DNA of 64,000 nt from Auanema rhodensis (taxonomy: Eukaryota > Nematoda > Chromadorea > Rhabditida > Rhabditidae), in contig OZ059897.1 of the NCBI GenBank assembly GCA_964057225.1, positions 12,090,001-12,154,000 on the forward strand, written 5' to 3'. The position numbers were made by a program, and so were the translations under genes. Positions within the stretch are counted from its first letter, which is position 1. Every line of letters starts with the position of its first letter. Below, in pieces: positions 35,680-50,500 of this stretch. The notes under the pieces are model-generated. The model saw only the letters and a program-made list of their open reading frames with translations, did no database searches and had not been told where the DNA came from.

Positions 35680-38600
35680 CTGCCAATAACACAGCCGGCA
35701 GATGTGTTGAAATCAGAATCTGTAAAGTAAAAGTTGAATCATGAAATATTGAGAAACAAATAAAACGAAAAGTTGAACAAAAAGAAAAAATAACGATTTA
35801 AACATCAAAAAAGTAACTGATAAGAGAAAAAACAGAATGTGAATAGATTGAGTGGATTAGAGTGAATCAGCTGTTTCACGTATTATCTGAAAATATTCTT
35901 TCATTCTCGTAATTGACAAAAACAAGAAATTGTTGAAGACAGCGTAAATGTTGAGAAATGAAGAAAAAATGCATCAAATCAATACAAAGTTTATGATTTT
36001 TTTTAAATGTGATGAAACTCTAATACTCCAAGATATTTACATCCTCAATTATAGTATTACAGAATAAATATCGATATTCTTACTTGAAAATAAAGTCCAT
36101 TTTTGAAATTAAAAAAGAAGAAAAAAATAATAATAGTAAATGTATTAAAACATGGTGAGCAACGGCAACGTTCCTTGAGGGGTCGATAGATAAAATGGAA
36201 AATTGGACAGGAAAAGCAACAGCTGTGTCAAGATGTTCTTGAATGTATTGAAGATATATGAAGCTTCAAGAGATCAATATACAAAATTAAAACGAAAAAC
36301 GCAAAGAACCGTTTGGTGAAAAGTTTGACAAGTTGAAAACAAAACAGTCAATAGATATGTAGAAAAAATGAAAATGAGGTAAAAAGGCCGGAACAAATGA
36401 TATGCCTAAACAACCAGATATGCTTTTAGACATCCTCAACATGTGGAAACCCGTTAACGAAGGACGATCGGAACAATTTATATTCGGCATAATCTTTTTT
36501 TCTAGTTTCTATGTTCAAAAATTTTAAAAAAGAAAGACTTAACTTGTTGCCTGCCAGAAAAAATAAGAAAAGATGACGAAGAAAAAGAAAACTACAAACT
36601 AAAAGTTATTTTGAAGTTAAATTTTCAGCAAAAGGTTATAGGAACGGAATAATCTTTGTTTGGTTAGTTATGAAGATATTTTTACTCAACAGAGAGAAAC
36701 AGAGCAAAGTAAGAAACAATAGATTGCTGAGGGTCGTACGAGAGAGATGCGGTGAAGGAGCACAATTGCTTAGGTATGAGGTACTTCAGCGCCTAGTTAA
36801 CTTGAGAAAGATATGGTTAGTTCTTTATAGAAGAGGTGTCCCAAACGGCGAAGGTCACAATAGGTTCTAAACAGAATGAGGTTTCCAAGAATAATTGGTT
36901 GTATGGCTATATTGCGGTAAAAGACGACGAATTCATTCCGCTCAACTGTAACGGAATAGTGATGATGAGCGATGAAGTCAATTAACCCCGGTAAGATCGT
37001 TAATAATTTTATGAACTCAAATAAATCAATTCGTATACAAATATGTTCTACAAGTTCATGTTCAATTTGAACTTTTTACTTTATTTTTCTCATTCATATC
37101 AACACTTTGATACTAAAGAAGATGCCAAAGAGTTATAGTGTGACAATAGAAGATGGTTTTTTGTTTGCACACTTTAGATTAACCTTAACAAAAAAATCAA
37201 AAAGGGTCTAGAGATAGAATAAAACAAATATTTTGTGAATTTAATAAAATACATTTCGCTTTTAAGAACTAGCACAAACTGGAACTTAATTATTCAACTC
37301 AAATTGACTTTAAACACATACAAAATCCGAAAGGCTAGATTGACAACCGTCTTGTCGGAAAATAATATTTCAATAGACTACATACAGGTTATTCAGAACA
37401 TCTCAAAGGAAGGAACATTTTGGGAAATGGGATGACTTGAATTCTTCAAAGAAAAAGTTCTAAATGAATGAAAAATACTAGACAAAATTGAAGAATTTGA
37501 TTTATGGATGTTAGGTAGGCTTACACTAACAACGATTGCAATTATGCTGACCTGAACATTGAAGGTAAAAGAGATACAAAAGTAACGAAAGACAATTTTA
37601 AAAATCAGCCAACACATAGCACATGTAGATGATGAGAAAGCAATTTGTTTGGAAATAAAGTTATGAAATGTATTTTTAGGTTGTTAGTTAGATATCGGTT
37701 GGATCTGTCAAGGACAAGAAATATATGTATCTATTATCTAACAAACTAATAACATTACGAGAAACATGATGAGCAAACGTCAAATAAATATAAGAAGAAA
37801 AGAAAAAAGAAGACAGATCACGGAAGGTCAGATTCATCCTTTCTATTGAACAGTTTAGCCGCCTATGTTTCCGGAAGATTGGAAGTTAACGACAAAATGT
37901 GAGATGGTATAATTGATGTATTCAATATAGAATCTTGATGAGAGTATAAATGTTTGATAGACCTTTTCCCGTAAGATTATGCTTAAAGCTTAGTAGCATA
38001 AGCCTGCGATTAATAGAGGAAAGACTCCCGTCTGTATGTCATCATCTGAACTTCAGGAGTTATTCTTTCGTTCTCTAGCTCTCTCATTGTTCCGGATTGA
38101 ATAGAGCAGGTCTCTGTCTTATACACACATAGAAAGAGCATTTAAATCTGGTTCTTCGTAAAAAAGAAAGAAGGACTGCAAGAAGTTACACATAGATCTG
38201 CGTGAATTGTTAGCGAAACCCCAACATCTTCATGAATCTCATCCTCATATTCAGTACACATAAACGAACATATTCTTTAAGATATATGTATATTTGAATA
38301 TAAAAAGAAGTGATAAGCAGAAAGATAAAATCTAGCATACTTGCTCATAGTCAATAATCAAAAGCGTTCGGCATTTTTCAAAGTTTACAAAAATTAATCA
38401 TATGCATTTATGTTCATATTCATGGTGAATAGTTCGACAGAACCAGTTAAAAGCATGAAAAATAAATATGTGATCAGGCAGATAACAAGCAATACAATAT
38501 CAAAAAAGGCATGAATCACATGGCTTGTTTTCTTTTTCATTAGTACTAGCTATCAGAAGTAGACTTCTTAGATAAAAAAGGTCAGAAACCTTATAAAGCA

Positions 38601-41600
38601 ATAATGCAGTGGTAGAAGTGAGAGAACAAAAATGATCGTTTCTTATCGAGGCGTACGTGTGTGGACTGTGACTCATATAGGGTATCAGATGAAAATGGCG
38701 AAAATCATTGAAATATTGAGGGAAAATATTGCATGAATAACCTAAGTGATTTGTCATACGAGGAAATTCCTTTCAAAAGCATGGGTAACAAAGAAAAAAC
38801 TGCGCTTTGATACAGTTTCCAGACGATATCATAAATGAAGAATGTGTTTTATTGGAATAAGTACGTTTCCGAATATGCTTGAAAAAACAACAACACAATC
38901 CCAACGTATAAGTAGGCTAAGAAGATGAAAATCGAGATGAATAAAAGCTTTTTCAGCAATTATACTATTTCGGCCAAAACTCCAGAAGCACAAACAAGAA
39001 GCCGGTAGGATGTCGAACGTGTGTGGGATCTTTCTTAAGACTTCGACCACGATTTGTTATCCATCAACATTAAATATTTCAAGAAGTGGCTGATGGTGGT
39101 GGAAGGAAAGGTGAAGCTAAGTTGATGAGGGTTACAGAGTGGTAGAGATGAAGAAGAAAGCGATGAAGAAGATGCAAAGATGAAGAAGAAGAAAGAGAAA
39201 TAAACAAATGAAGATGGTAAACAGATCAAAACTGTTCTGATGTGACAAGCGAACAAGCGAACGTAGATTTTTAACATTAATGTCTAATGCTTTGGCGGAG
39301 CATGGTAACTTAACACTGAAAATGAAGTTCTTCAATTTAAAAATACATCACATTGCAGTTGTAGGTGGATAAGGGATAAGAAGAAATATACAGAAACATA
39401 ATAGAGAAAAAACGTCACATGAGATATGAACAGCTGTTTCGTGCACAACTGCATTCCTTGGTGAGCTAACGAGTAGGAGGATCATAGAAAGAGATCAGAG
39501 TTGAAAGCTGACTATGCTTCGAATAATTCGATAGTTTTTGAGATATGTTGATTGTTTTGTATTAAGCACTAAACATTTTTGAAACATTTGCACATATCTC
39601 AGTTTGTTTTTGAGCAAAACTTCATGAGTTAATAACAATATTTAAAAAAAACATGGAAAAACACTTATTCAAAAAGAAAAACGAAAAGTTGAAGAGAGGA
39701 AAAATTGAAATAGCAAACAAATCACTATCTAGTTAATCGCTCCGATAAATGCAGTACTAAGGACCGAAGAAAGTAAAAGAACTAAGCCTCTATAAGCATA
39801 TAAGAAACTTGATAGTGAAATAAATTAAAAAAAAAGAAACATTTATAACTAATGAAAAAGCCGAAACCTTAACAACGGAAATATGATGATGTGAAGATAT
39901 TTCAGTAATAGTTCTTTTTCAGAACGACAGGTATTATCTATCTAATTCAACTTATAATCATTTGAATGATGAAAACAAAATAAATGAAAAACGGAGTAGG
40001 AAATTGTACTCTGAACGATGCAATTCATCAGACTAGTGATAATTAATTACAGATATGTACATATAACATTGTTTACAATAGCACCTGATTTCATGATGCT
40101 AAAGCTTGTTCCAACTATATTATTCAGAAAACTTATTCAGTATATTCTACAAGCATCGTAGAATGATATATAAGAAACGATTAATAGAATTAGATAACTA
40201 ATTCGAATTACGATAAAGAAAATAAGTAGTTACTCCAGAATATATCTTTTAGAGAAAAGTTAAGAAAATGAAAGAAAAAGAAATAGTGGAATTGACGAGA
40301 TCAAACAAACAAGCACAGGTAAATCTATGGGATAGTTAAGAAAAACCGATAGAAGAAGGGAAAATGACGAAGTTGGAGTAGGACGAGAGAATAAAAGTAG
40401 TGTGAGACAGTGACGCTTCAATAGGCGGTAAATGTGGCACAAGAAGGAGAAAGCACAGAAGATAGACAAAGTAGATACGTGAACTCCGGAGCACAATGAC
40501 TTCGTTTTCTGACAAACAAAGAAGCCACAGTTGTAGACAGATTGTCGAGACCTACTCATGAGCTTAATGTGGAAGACTAGTTTCAACGTGTCATTTCCGC
40601 AATTTTTTTAGATAAAAAGTGGAAAATGGTTAAAAAAAAGAAATGCAAAGTTGACACAATGCTTGAACGAACACCTTCTCTTACACTTCGCTTTGAAGTC
40701 TGTCACAGTTAAAGGGTATTAACAAATATAAAACAATGGATTCTCAACTACTGTCTGAAATACAGGGAAATTATATGCGTAATGGAGAGAAAACAATGAG
40801 CTAACCAAAATATATCATAAATTGAAAACAAGAATGGCAGTGGATGGCAAACACATGTAAAAATCATGGAACTACCGAAAATATAATTTAAGCGATTAAG
40901 ATTTTTTTCGTATAACTTGAATTAGACAATACAAGTAGTGTTAGAAAGGTTGGAGAACATGTTTGCAGACTTGGTAAGGTATTATATGAGAAAATAGGCA
41001 ATCCGTTGACATAACAACATAAATAATCTCAAATAATGACAAACGATCATCAAGGAATTTCATATATTTTACCCTCATTATCATAGTCATATAGAATAGT
41101 TAGAGAACTAAAAAACAAATTGAAGAGAAAGAACATATGAGTAATTAGAAGAAGGAACAGAAATTGAGAGCGGAAATGATGAAGATGAAAGTTAAGACGG
41201 CAAACCGGCAGCAGCAAGGAAAACAGAAAAGTTGGAGCATCCGGTAGCAAGCCTTTAATCGTCTTAATAACAGCATGTTCTCCAGTTTTTTCTCTTAACC
41301 GTAACAGAACATGTTCAGTTGATAACAGGAAACGTTTTTCCTGGGCGTCAAGTAGATTATTGGTCAGTTTAAAGCTAATCTATAAAGTTCGAAAAAATAT
41401 TGAAGAGTACTAGAACATAGGTAAAAATTTGAAACAGTTGAGAAGAAGAATAAATATGTACGAATGCGTATGTGGGTGTGGGATGTAGTGAGTGAGGGCA
41501 TTCGACCAATCTAAACCTTCTAACCTAAACCCCATTTCGATTATGATGATAATATGATTCATAAGTTGTGAAACCGGTTTCTAGGCTAACATATGAAGCA

Positions 41601-44600
41601 GAAGGCATTTAGGGATAAAGCAGATAGATCATTGTTTTGCACATTGACATTTGGATGGATAGACAGATACATATAATAGAACAGTTTTACATGAAATGAC
41701 AACATAAACCTTCCAAACACACAAATATCATGATCAATCTAGTTTTTTGACCGAAAGTGATTATTCAAAAAAAAGAAAGAAAAAATTGCCTCTGATATTG
41801 CCACACAGGAATGAAAAAATAGATATATGATGAATTTGACGATTTAATGGTGTAGCATCTCAGGCAAATAGGGATAGTTTTCGCAGTGAAGAATGAATAA
41901 GTACGACAATAATCTAAAAGACAGGAAAATTACTGCTATATCTCACTATAATCCCAAAATGGTTGCTTGAGAAACATATTGATCAGTCAAAGAGGTAGAA
42001 ACATCAACAGGCAATCAATGAAATGTACAGAAAATATTCATGAAAGTATAGAACAAGGCTATAAGAAAAGATGTGATCTAAGTTGTGAAATGTTATGCGA
42101 GAAAGAAAGTAGTTGAATACTAATTAGATATGTCATAACCTAAACTAAAAAAAACAAAAATAGTTTCGACACACCAGTGAAAGAAATCGAATTGTAAAAC
42201 GAGGATAAAACGTTTATCGGAACAAAGCGTTCTCATAAGAAATAAGAAGATGAAAACCAAGAAAGATCTTAGGAGCAGATAAGTTCAGAAAATGGATGAA
42301 GCGTTAAAATTATCCGACAGAAAAGATTCATGAAGACATTATGAATTTGAACAGGTATAGGGTTATAGCTGAAACAAAGATATAGATATGAGGCATATCA
42401 TATGAATAAATCTTTGGAAACCTCAACGAAGAAGAAGCATAACCCTCAAAATATGAAATGAGTCGAATATTCAAGTGAAAACAGGATACGAAGAAAAACT
42501 GGCAAACATAAATTCTGATTTTTGAAAAAAGAGTCAGCCAGCAGACTCAAGCTTTTTTCAAAGGAGTGAAACAGAAGAAGGTTAATAAGAAGCGCGAAAC
42601 GTTGTCACAACGGAAGAGGAAAAGATATAGTTGCTTCCGTCTAATTACATGAAACGACCTCTGGAACTGTAGTAAATTCGATAAAATTGGTTCTTGAAAA
42701 CCGGCTACATAGCTACTTGGATACGTTATATGAAGTCAAAATGGCATCAAGGTGACAGAAGAACTAATGAGCTTTCAAAGCACACTAAGTAGTAGAAAGA
42801 AAGTAATTAAACTGAAGTCAAACATGAACAAACAGTTAACGCTAAATGCATTCCAGAAAAAGAATTAATGCAAATGTTTGCCAACTGTAACGGACGGTTT
42901 CTTCTGGCTAAAATGAAAAAGTTGTAATAATTAGCAGTTTTTATGCTTTGCTACAAGCATCATAAACCACATATAAAACAAAAATCTAGCTAAATCATTC
43001 GAATAATGAGAAATCCAAAAAAAACTTAATGGATAGCATCAATGATCTCGTATGATTGGGGTGTTTCCATGTCTTTCAAAGTACGCGCAGGTGTGGAGTT
43101 ATAAAAGATAGCGTTACGAACTCTGCCTGAAGCACAGGAAAGAAGAGGGCCGGTGGTAATGAATAATAGTAATGAATACATTGAGTTATTGAGGGGTTTT
43201 GTATTCACAAGTGCCTGGTAAACAAATTACGATTTGCATAGATCATCATCATATAGGAATATTTCGGGAAATGACCGAGAAAATGGATGATACTCAGCAG
43301 GAGATCAAGCGATCAGTAGTACATTGATAATTACGATGCGCAATACATGCATATACTCCTGCTAGGATTGATACTTCGCGAAAGGTCATGAATGATTTTC
43401 TATTTTGTTTATACAAATGATGCTATGACGAAGAGAAAGTTGCTAGTCAATACAATCTCTTCAAGTTTTCTTAATCTAATACCCAAATTCTATTTCTATG
43501 CAAAAACTTCATGAAGATATGAGTGTCAACTTAAATGCTGAACCTCTTCTTAAAAGCAATACATAGATAGCATACAACGTTAAGTTGAATCTCCAACGTG
43601 CGTGATATACAGTTCATTCGTTAAAACAGGATATTGAGTAGCATTAAATATACAAACGGAAAGAACGACATTAAAATTAGAAATAAACTCAGATATATTC
43701 TGAAATAAAGAAATTAAGAACTGAAAATGTGCACTTTGTTCAAGCTCGTTAATATTCTTATTCAGCCCCTGATCTCAGCTGGCCACTTCTGCCGTGCAAC
43801 ACAGGTAGAGTTGCCAAATAAACACAATGAGAAGATAAGAATAAAGACAGTCGATGAAACTAGAGGAAGAAAGTAATATAGCGAGAGTGAGGCTACGGTG
43901 CAAAATAGAGAGAGTGAGAGAGAGAAAACAAGGATAGAAGAGGGAATAAAGAAGAGACGAAAGCAAGAGAGAGATTGAAAGAGAGGAAAAGATGTAGTTA
44001 GAAGAAGGACCGGTGCTCTGGGAACCAAGACTGGTCAGCTCATCCATAGTTGTTTCCGCTCTTCCTTTTCTCTTTCCCCCTCTCCGCCATGTTATATGCG
44101 TCTTAATAAAGCAAACAATGATCGAAGCTTCTTGAAACATTTTATCTCAACAACGATTAACATTTATGAATGCTCAGGCTGGCACAGTGCGAAGAATTTG
44201 AAAAAACAAACAAATGTAGGATACCCAATACTTAAAATCGACAAGCGAGCAAAAAAAAGTTGATTTAAAATTATTAAAAATATGTTACAATCAACTTTAA
44301 ACTCTGAATAAACTGTGAATAAACTGATGAATTATAATCAAAACGCGTGTCAGACTAATGTGTATTAATATTGAAAAAGAGCAAGCATTACTGGTTGCGT
44401 CAGAAAATATTTTAAGTTATAAACTATTGAGTGAATCGATAGTTCAATTTTCTTTCGAATGAATCATGGATATATAGTGAAAATATGAAAATAATAAGAA
44501 TTTTTCTACGCCTATGTAATAAGGTTGTTCAAAGTTGAGAGAAGAAAATAAAAGAAAGGCAATGATTCTTATTGGTGTATTTACCTAACGTACTATAAAT

Positions 44601-45433
44601 GGATATTGACCAGGCCTCATACAGACAAATATGGTCATCTACTGCTTTGAGCCGAGATAGACCGAGCGAAGGACCAGCCCAGAGAAACCTTGCGAACAGT
44701 CAAAATAGAGAAAGTATAAAGCACGACGAGATTGAAAGAACCACTTGGAACACTCAGCAGAACGATTAGAACCATTTCAATAAATGAATATTGATGCAAC
44801 GAATCCGGACTCGAAACAAGCAAATCAAACAGATCTTTACTCAATTGTTCATTCCATTTATTCCATGGTTTGCCAGTACATAGTCATGAAGCGTTTATTT
44901 GGACAACTTATGTCTCATTACCCGCCTGACCAGCTTGGTCATGACAACTTGCTTGGAATTCAAATAAAGCAGTGAGGTATAATTTGAGCCATGAATTTCA
45001 AGAATGATAAAACAATTTTACAATATTGAAATAAAAACCAAATTAAAATAGACATCAAAGCATTTAAATGTATTTAAAAATATCGTAAATATCACTAACC
45101 GTCAAATCGTCAAAAATTAGCAGCAGTTGAAAAGCAACCAATGTGCAGTCAAAAATGGAATAAAATGATGCGCGTTCACGTTAAATAATGCATGGCTCTT
45201 ATTGGTTGGTTTTTATATTGTAATTTGAATTTCATTTTTTAAATTCATCTTATCATAATTTCAAAAAAGAATGGATCTATTCTGTTCTTCTCCAAAATAT
45301 TTATTCATTTGCTATTATTAGAAACATTCATACTTTTACATACTTTTAAACGAAAATGTTGTCTTTTAACAAAACGTTACTTATTGAGAAACTTTTTGAT
45401 ATTAAATACGAAATAAAAAAATGAAAATCGTAT
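35680..45433. other. 9.8-kb gene-poor block, purine-rich on the + strand
   Basis: No in-phase multi-exon gene found. The + strand is rich in GAAGAAA/AGAGAAA, like the block upstream of Shank, and minus-strand open frames here are Phe/Leu/Ser-rich shadows. It lies directly upstream of the WH2 gene's first coding exon (which begins at a splice acceptor), so it may be that gene's long 5' intron and promoter. No transposon-like coding sequence, tRNA or rRNA was recognised. Confidence 0.5.
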
Positions 45434-47209
45434 TTATGCTTTACATATCGGAAATTCATGTAACATTTGATATGGCCCATCAGAAATATTTGACAATATA
45501 TTAATTGAAATCTGGAAATGAATAACAAACTGAAATCAATTCACTAGATTCTTGAGCAAACCTTATCAGCTAAAACTCTTCCGAAGTCAAAACTGCCAAA
45601 TTCTTGTAATAGTGTTGTAGCATCGAATGGAGTGTGATTTTGGGACCCCTCAGCCTAAGAATTATTTTTAATCAAGTTTGGTAACGAATATTCACCCGTC
45701 CAGCATATTTTGCATTTAATAACGTCATATGAATCGTAACAGAGTCTGAAAAGCTCATGGTATCACGGAAAGCTAAAACGGCTTCACGTAATTTCTTGTC
45801 AATATAGTCAGCCATCTGTTGAAACCTGAAAAATTTTTTATTTTGTTTCATATATATATATATATAATATTACTTTTCACTTTTAACATTGGCATAAACA
45901 ACAAAAACATCGCTGGGGTCATCATTGAAAATAGAAAGTCCTTGAACATGAACCTCAATACCTTCGGTGAAGCTGAAAAAACACGCACTTGGTCTATTTC
46001 TGATATAATTCAAACTTGAAATGTTTTATAGCATCTTCTACTATCGATTTAGCTTTATCTTCATCCTTGTCATCCAATAAGCGGAGCATGCTTATAGTAC
46101 AGTGCAATCGGTTGGCTTTCATAAACAAATTAGGATTTTTTGTTTTCTCCTGTTTTTTTTAAATAATGATATGATGATGTAGAACAATTTATGCATAATA
46201 CCGGAATATTCGGGGAAGCTAGAACGCCTTCTTTGAACCTCTTAAAGGATGTTTGCAGATCAGATGAATGATGTAGTGGAAAAGCAGCGAAATGACTAAA
46301 ACGTGACTGAAAAAGGAGTTTTGGTCAGTTTCTAAAATAAAGAAAATTACGCTATGACGAAAATCCAAAAGCATCATTTCAACTCTATCAATACATATTT
46401 GAACTGATTCTAATCCAGAGAATGATGTAATAACTTTAAAAAATTGATTTCAAAAATAAACCAATTTAGTCACCTAGAGGCTCATTTGGTACCCGGGGAA
46501 TTTTCAACCTGCAGTTTGTTGATTTTTCGATATCACTTCTAGTTCTTCCTTTCACGCCTATTAGTTTACCCAGGAAGACATGAGGAACATACATTCTAAA
46601 TTTAAATATTATTTTGCATTGACAAACTGATTATATACTCAGTTGTCCATTTATTCTCCAAAACCATTATCCTTTCATCATCAGTCTTATAAGCTACCTT
46701 TTCAGCAGCTGATGATTTATTTTTCAAAGGTTTTTCTGATTTCTTCTTAGAATTATTTTGGTTATCATTCCCGTTCGAGATATCATCGCGTTCGTTTGTT
46801 CTTTGAAAATTTTCTAAAGAATTGAAATTAATCGATTGAAATCTTTGAAACACGATTTATCGAATCAATTACAAACCAGGAGGATTATAGTAGCAATTGG
46901 CATCAGGTTCGTCACCATATAAGTCAGGAGTGTCACCAAAATCAGTGGAATCAGGTTGTCTTGTTCCTTGTGGCTGTAATAGCAGAAAAAACTTTATGTT
47001 CATATATAAAGGAGTGAAAAAGAAAAACATAACAAAATTTTTCTTTAAATATTAACTTTGAAAAGTGTTTGCATTGGGTTTTTTCGCTTTGTTTTTAATT
47101 ATACAGATTTTTTTGAAAATCAAATGTTCAACAATACCCTGTAAGGATTTCGACGGTATCTTCGATTGCCAATTTCGTAAATATCAGCTCGAATTGGAAA
47201 ACCAGACAT
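45434..47209 (-). CDS. ASCC1: ASCC1-like protein (KH plus 2H-phosphoesterase-like domain)
   Basis: Eleven exons, 395 aa (human ASCC1 is about 400): 47209-47138, 46973-46877, 46813-46639, 46595-46474, 46433-46351, 46306-46202, 46149-46016, 45972-45874, 45825-45696, 45654-45562, 45511-45434. Residues about 115-182 form a KH domain with the GxxG loop GVKG (128-131). Residues about 184-395 match the AKAP18/2H phosphoesterase-like domain, with both H-x-T motifs intact (HCT 234-236, HMT 328-330). ASCC1 is a subunit of the ASC-1 complex, linked in animals to alkylation-damage repair with the ASCC3 helicase and to transcription control. The C-terminal exon is less conserved but in frame. A splice acceptor (ATTATTTAG) lies 19 nt before the ATG. 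It is the last of three head-to-tail minus-strand genes, 362 bp after the palmitoyltransferase stop. Confidence 0.88.
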
Positions 47210-47571
47210 ACTTTAATCATTACTCTTACTAAATAATTGTTAAATTAAAATAATTATAGTTATTTTTAACTGTTAATCATCAAAATAAATATATAAAGTA
47301 CTATATTCTGCTGTAATTTTAATAACGAATTAACAACATCATAAACTGAGGGAAAGACCTTAATTAGATCCGTAGATTCAATTAAGACATTATCACAAAC
47401 AACAAGTGAATTGAGCGTAAGATTCAAATATCAACTTTTTTGATTTTTCATATTCGGCTTGATTACCCTTGAAGAGATTATCAGAACAGAAAATAAAGAG
47501 AAAAAATTGGTGAAGATTGTATAACAAAGAACAAAGGAATTTGAGCAGTTAGAATAGTTTGCAAAGTGTTT

Positions 47572-50500
47572 CTAAGACAATTGTTGAATAACTGTTTCAA
47601 TATTCGTAACAGTTGTTTCAATTTCTTCTTCAGTAATTTCATATTGTAGCATAAATCGGATACTATAAAGAAATAATTAATATTAAATATGCCTATAAAT
47701 AGAATTAGAACCTTGGTTTGATAGGATAAGCCTCTTCACTATCCAAATAACGTGCGCGAGTTAGAAGTGTGGCATAATCAGTGAACATCTACAAAAAAAG
47801 ACTTAATCAAAGTTAAATAAGGAGAAAGACTATTTGTAAATATATGGAGAATATGGTCCTTTGAAAAACATTAAAGACCATACCCACAAACGTAACAGAT
47901 TTAAATTTTAATGTTTGGTCTAAAGAAACGTTTCGAAGATGATATTTTTAAAGTATAAGGGGATTTTCTATATTTCTATTTCATTTAAGCCTTACATGAT
48001 CGACAAGAGCATCCAGTTTTTTCTCAGCAGTTTCTTTGTCTCCATCATAGCATATGTGCTTCATTGGACTTTGCTCCAACCCACGTAAAACAAAACTGGT
48101 TCCCTAAAATGGAAACCACGGTACCACCTAGTCAGGTATTTCAAGAACTCACATTAAAAACTTTTTGTAACAATTTGTGAGCGAAAGAAGCCAGTTTCTG
48201 TGTCTTCAATATTCTCTCTGGTTGCTCCTTGATAATTTTTATAGCTTCTGATGCAGCAGTAGCCAGCAGAGGTGGAAGAGATGCTGAGAAACAGTAACCT
48301 TGTCCTGAAATTGATCTCATTTTCATTTTTCTAAGTTTTACTTTTATTATTTGTTTCCTCTGTGAAAACGTACCAGACAAACGCTGATGTGCTACAATGT
48401 ACGAACGGCCAACACAAAATCCTCCTGTTGAAGCAATAGCATTTTCTAAAGATCCCATAACCATATCAACATCTTCAATTGGAACTCCAAAGTGCTCAGT
48501 TACACCTATAAAACTCAAGAATCATACAATTGTTTTCTTTGTTATGCTGTTTCTTTTTTACTTTATCAATTCACACTTTTTCTTGGATAATATTGTTCAA
48601 ATAACTAGCTTTCAAGATGATATAGTTCTGCCGTCTGTATAGTTGAATAGTAAAAAGAAATGATAGGCTAAGATTCATAAACAAACAACATAAATGATGG
48701 ACATATATAAATGTCTTTGTTCGCTTGGAATTTTTTATCACAAGAAGGCAAGACTACAAGTATCATATCTTAGTTTTTGTTGTTAACTAATTTCCATGAA
48801 AGAACAGTATTGTGCCAATCTCGCTTCGTAATGTGTCTAAGATGTTTCTCTTGTTCCAAATCAGCCTATGACTGCAGCAGACACATCCGACAGGTTTCTT
48901 GTAGTGGATAAGATCATCCTTCGGTTTATTTAAATCCTTGTTTCAATCATATATTCATTACTACAGTTCTCTTGATGCTACAGAGAATGTAATACTTTGT
49001 CCAGCACTGTTTTCATTTTTTATAAACTTTTCTTGAGTGAAAGTATTCGATCTCAAGTGGCCAATTTTCATTAAACAGTATATCAATGCATTGTTTCAAT
49101 TATATGTTTGTTCAAAGTTGTTTTGTTCTTCCTAATCATATCGAAATCCCAATTTGAACAAATTTCAGATGATAATATACGTCATTCCTGTACTAATATT
49201 CGTTCGATGTATTCCTGCACTTCCTGATCCTCATCACTTAGTTTGGAGGTCGCCGAACTTAGCAGATACGCCCGAAGAATTAGATATGCTCCAAAATAGG
49301 GTAAGATCAAATGAGCAGAGATCAAATATGACAAAAGAACAATCTAATGAACGTCTGAGCCATGACAAACTGGTTTTTATCAAGAAATCGAGACATTTCC
49401 ATGTGGGATTCTGGTTTTGACATGATTATACTTCAGTCAATGAACTAATGCAAAGTTATCATTGGTTCAGTCATGTGCCAGCCATATCCACGTTTTAACT
49501 TGTTTGATTATCCTAGGTTCCACATCGTAATGTCACAGTATCAGAAGAATTTCGTGGATTGGATCTTAATAGCATAGAGGATACAGGTATTACAGCCTGC
49601 GATGAAACAAATGCTCCTGACAGGTAAACAACAGAATAAGTAAAATTTAATGAATCGAGCTCTTCTCAGATATATGGTGTACTGTACGGGCAAGCTTTTG
49701 CATGCGGTTATGGCAACCCACTTATATCCGGACTCAAAAACGTTTGTTGATAAGCCAATTAAGGAAAACAAAACAGCACAGGGTGTGTTAGAATCATTCG
49801 AGAAAAGGTTGCAATATACTTGATTTGGTAAGCAGGAATGAATATTATACTTTCAGCTTTCCACAACCAATCGAAGAAATACAACAAGATCAAGTTAAAA
49901 AGTTTGTTGAAGAAAACTTTGACAAAGAGGGTCAGGAACTGGAACAGTAAGCCTATATATTCAGAAACCATCTGTAACATTCAAATCTCTAGATGCAATT
50001 TAGTAGACTGGATTAAAAACCCAAGCAACATCACCGAAATTCGTGACCAAACATTACGAAAATTTGCTTTAGATTTACATGACATTTGGACAAAACTTTG
50101 CCGACAAGTTAGAAGTTGTACGTTGAAAAATGTTTAACGTTCCATTTTAGGTGAAAACCATAGTTAGAGATGAGCCTGAACGATTTTCGCTAATATATGT
50201 TCCTCATCCTTTCATTGCTCCCGGAGGGCGTTTCCGAGAAAACTATTACTGGGACGCTTATTGGATTATGAAGGGTCTTTTAGTATCGGGAATGAAGCAT
50301 ACAGTTCGTGGAATGATTCACAATTTTGCCCATTTCATTGAAAAATATGGATTGATTCCAAATGGTGGAAGAGTTTACTACTTAGGGGTATGTTAAACAT
50401 GAAATAGAGAAAATATTTTTAACCCTTCATAGAGATCTCAACCGCCAATGTTTACACCTATGGTTTATGATTACTATGAATATACTGGAGACTTAGAGTT

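Noticed and set aside
40260-40586. 108-codon minus-strand frame in the WH2 upstream block
   Set aside because: No homology recognised, no splice support, and composition equal to the surrounding noncoding DNA.
43762-44140. Overlapping 88- and 121-codon minus-strand frames
   Set aside because: Two frames open over the same GA-rich tract; this reflects base composition rather than selection.
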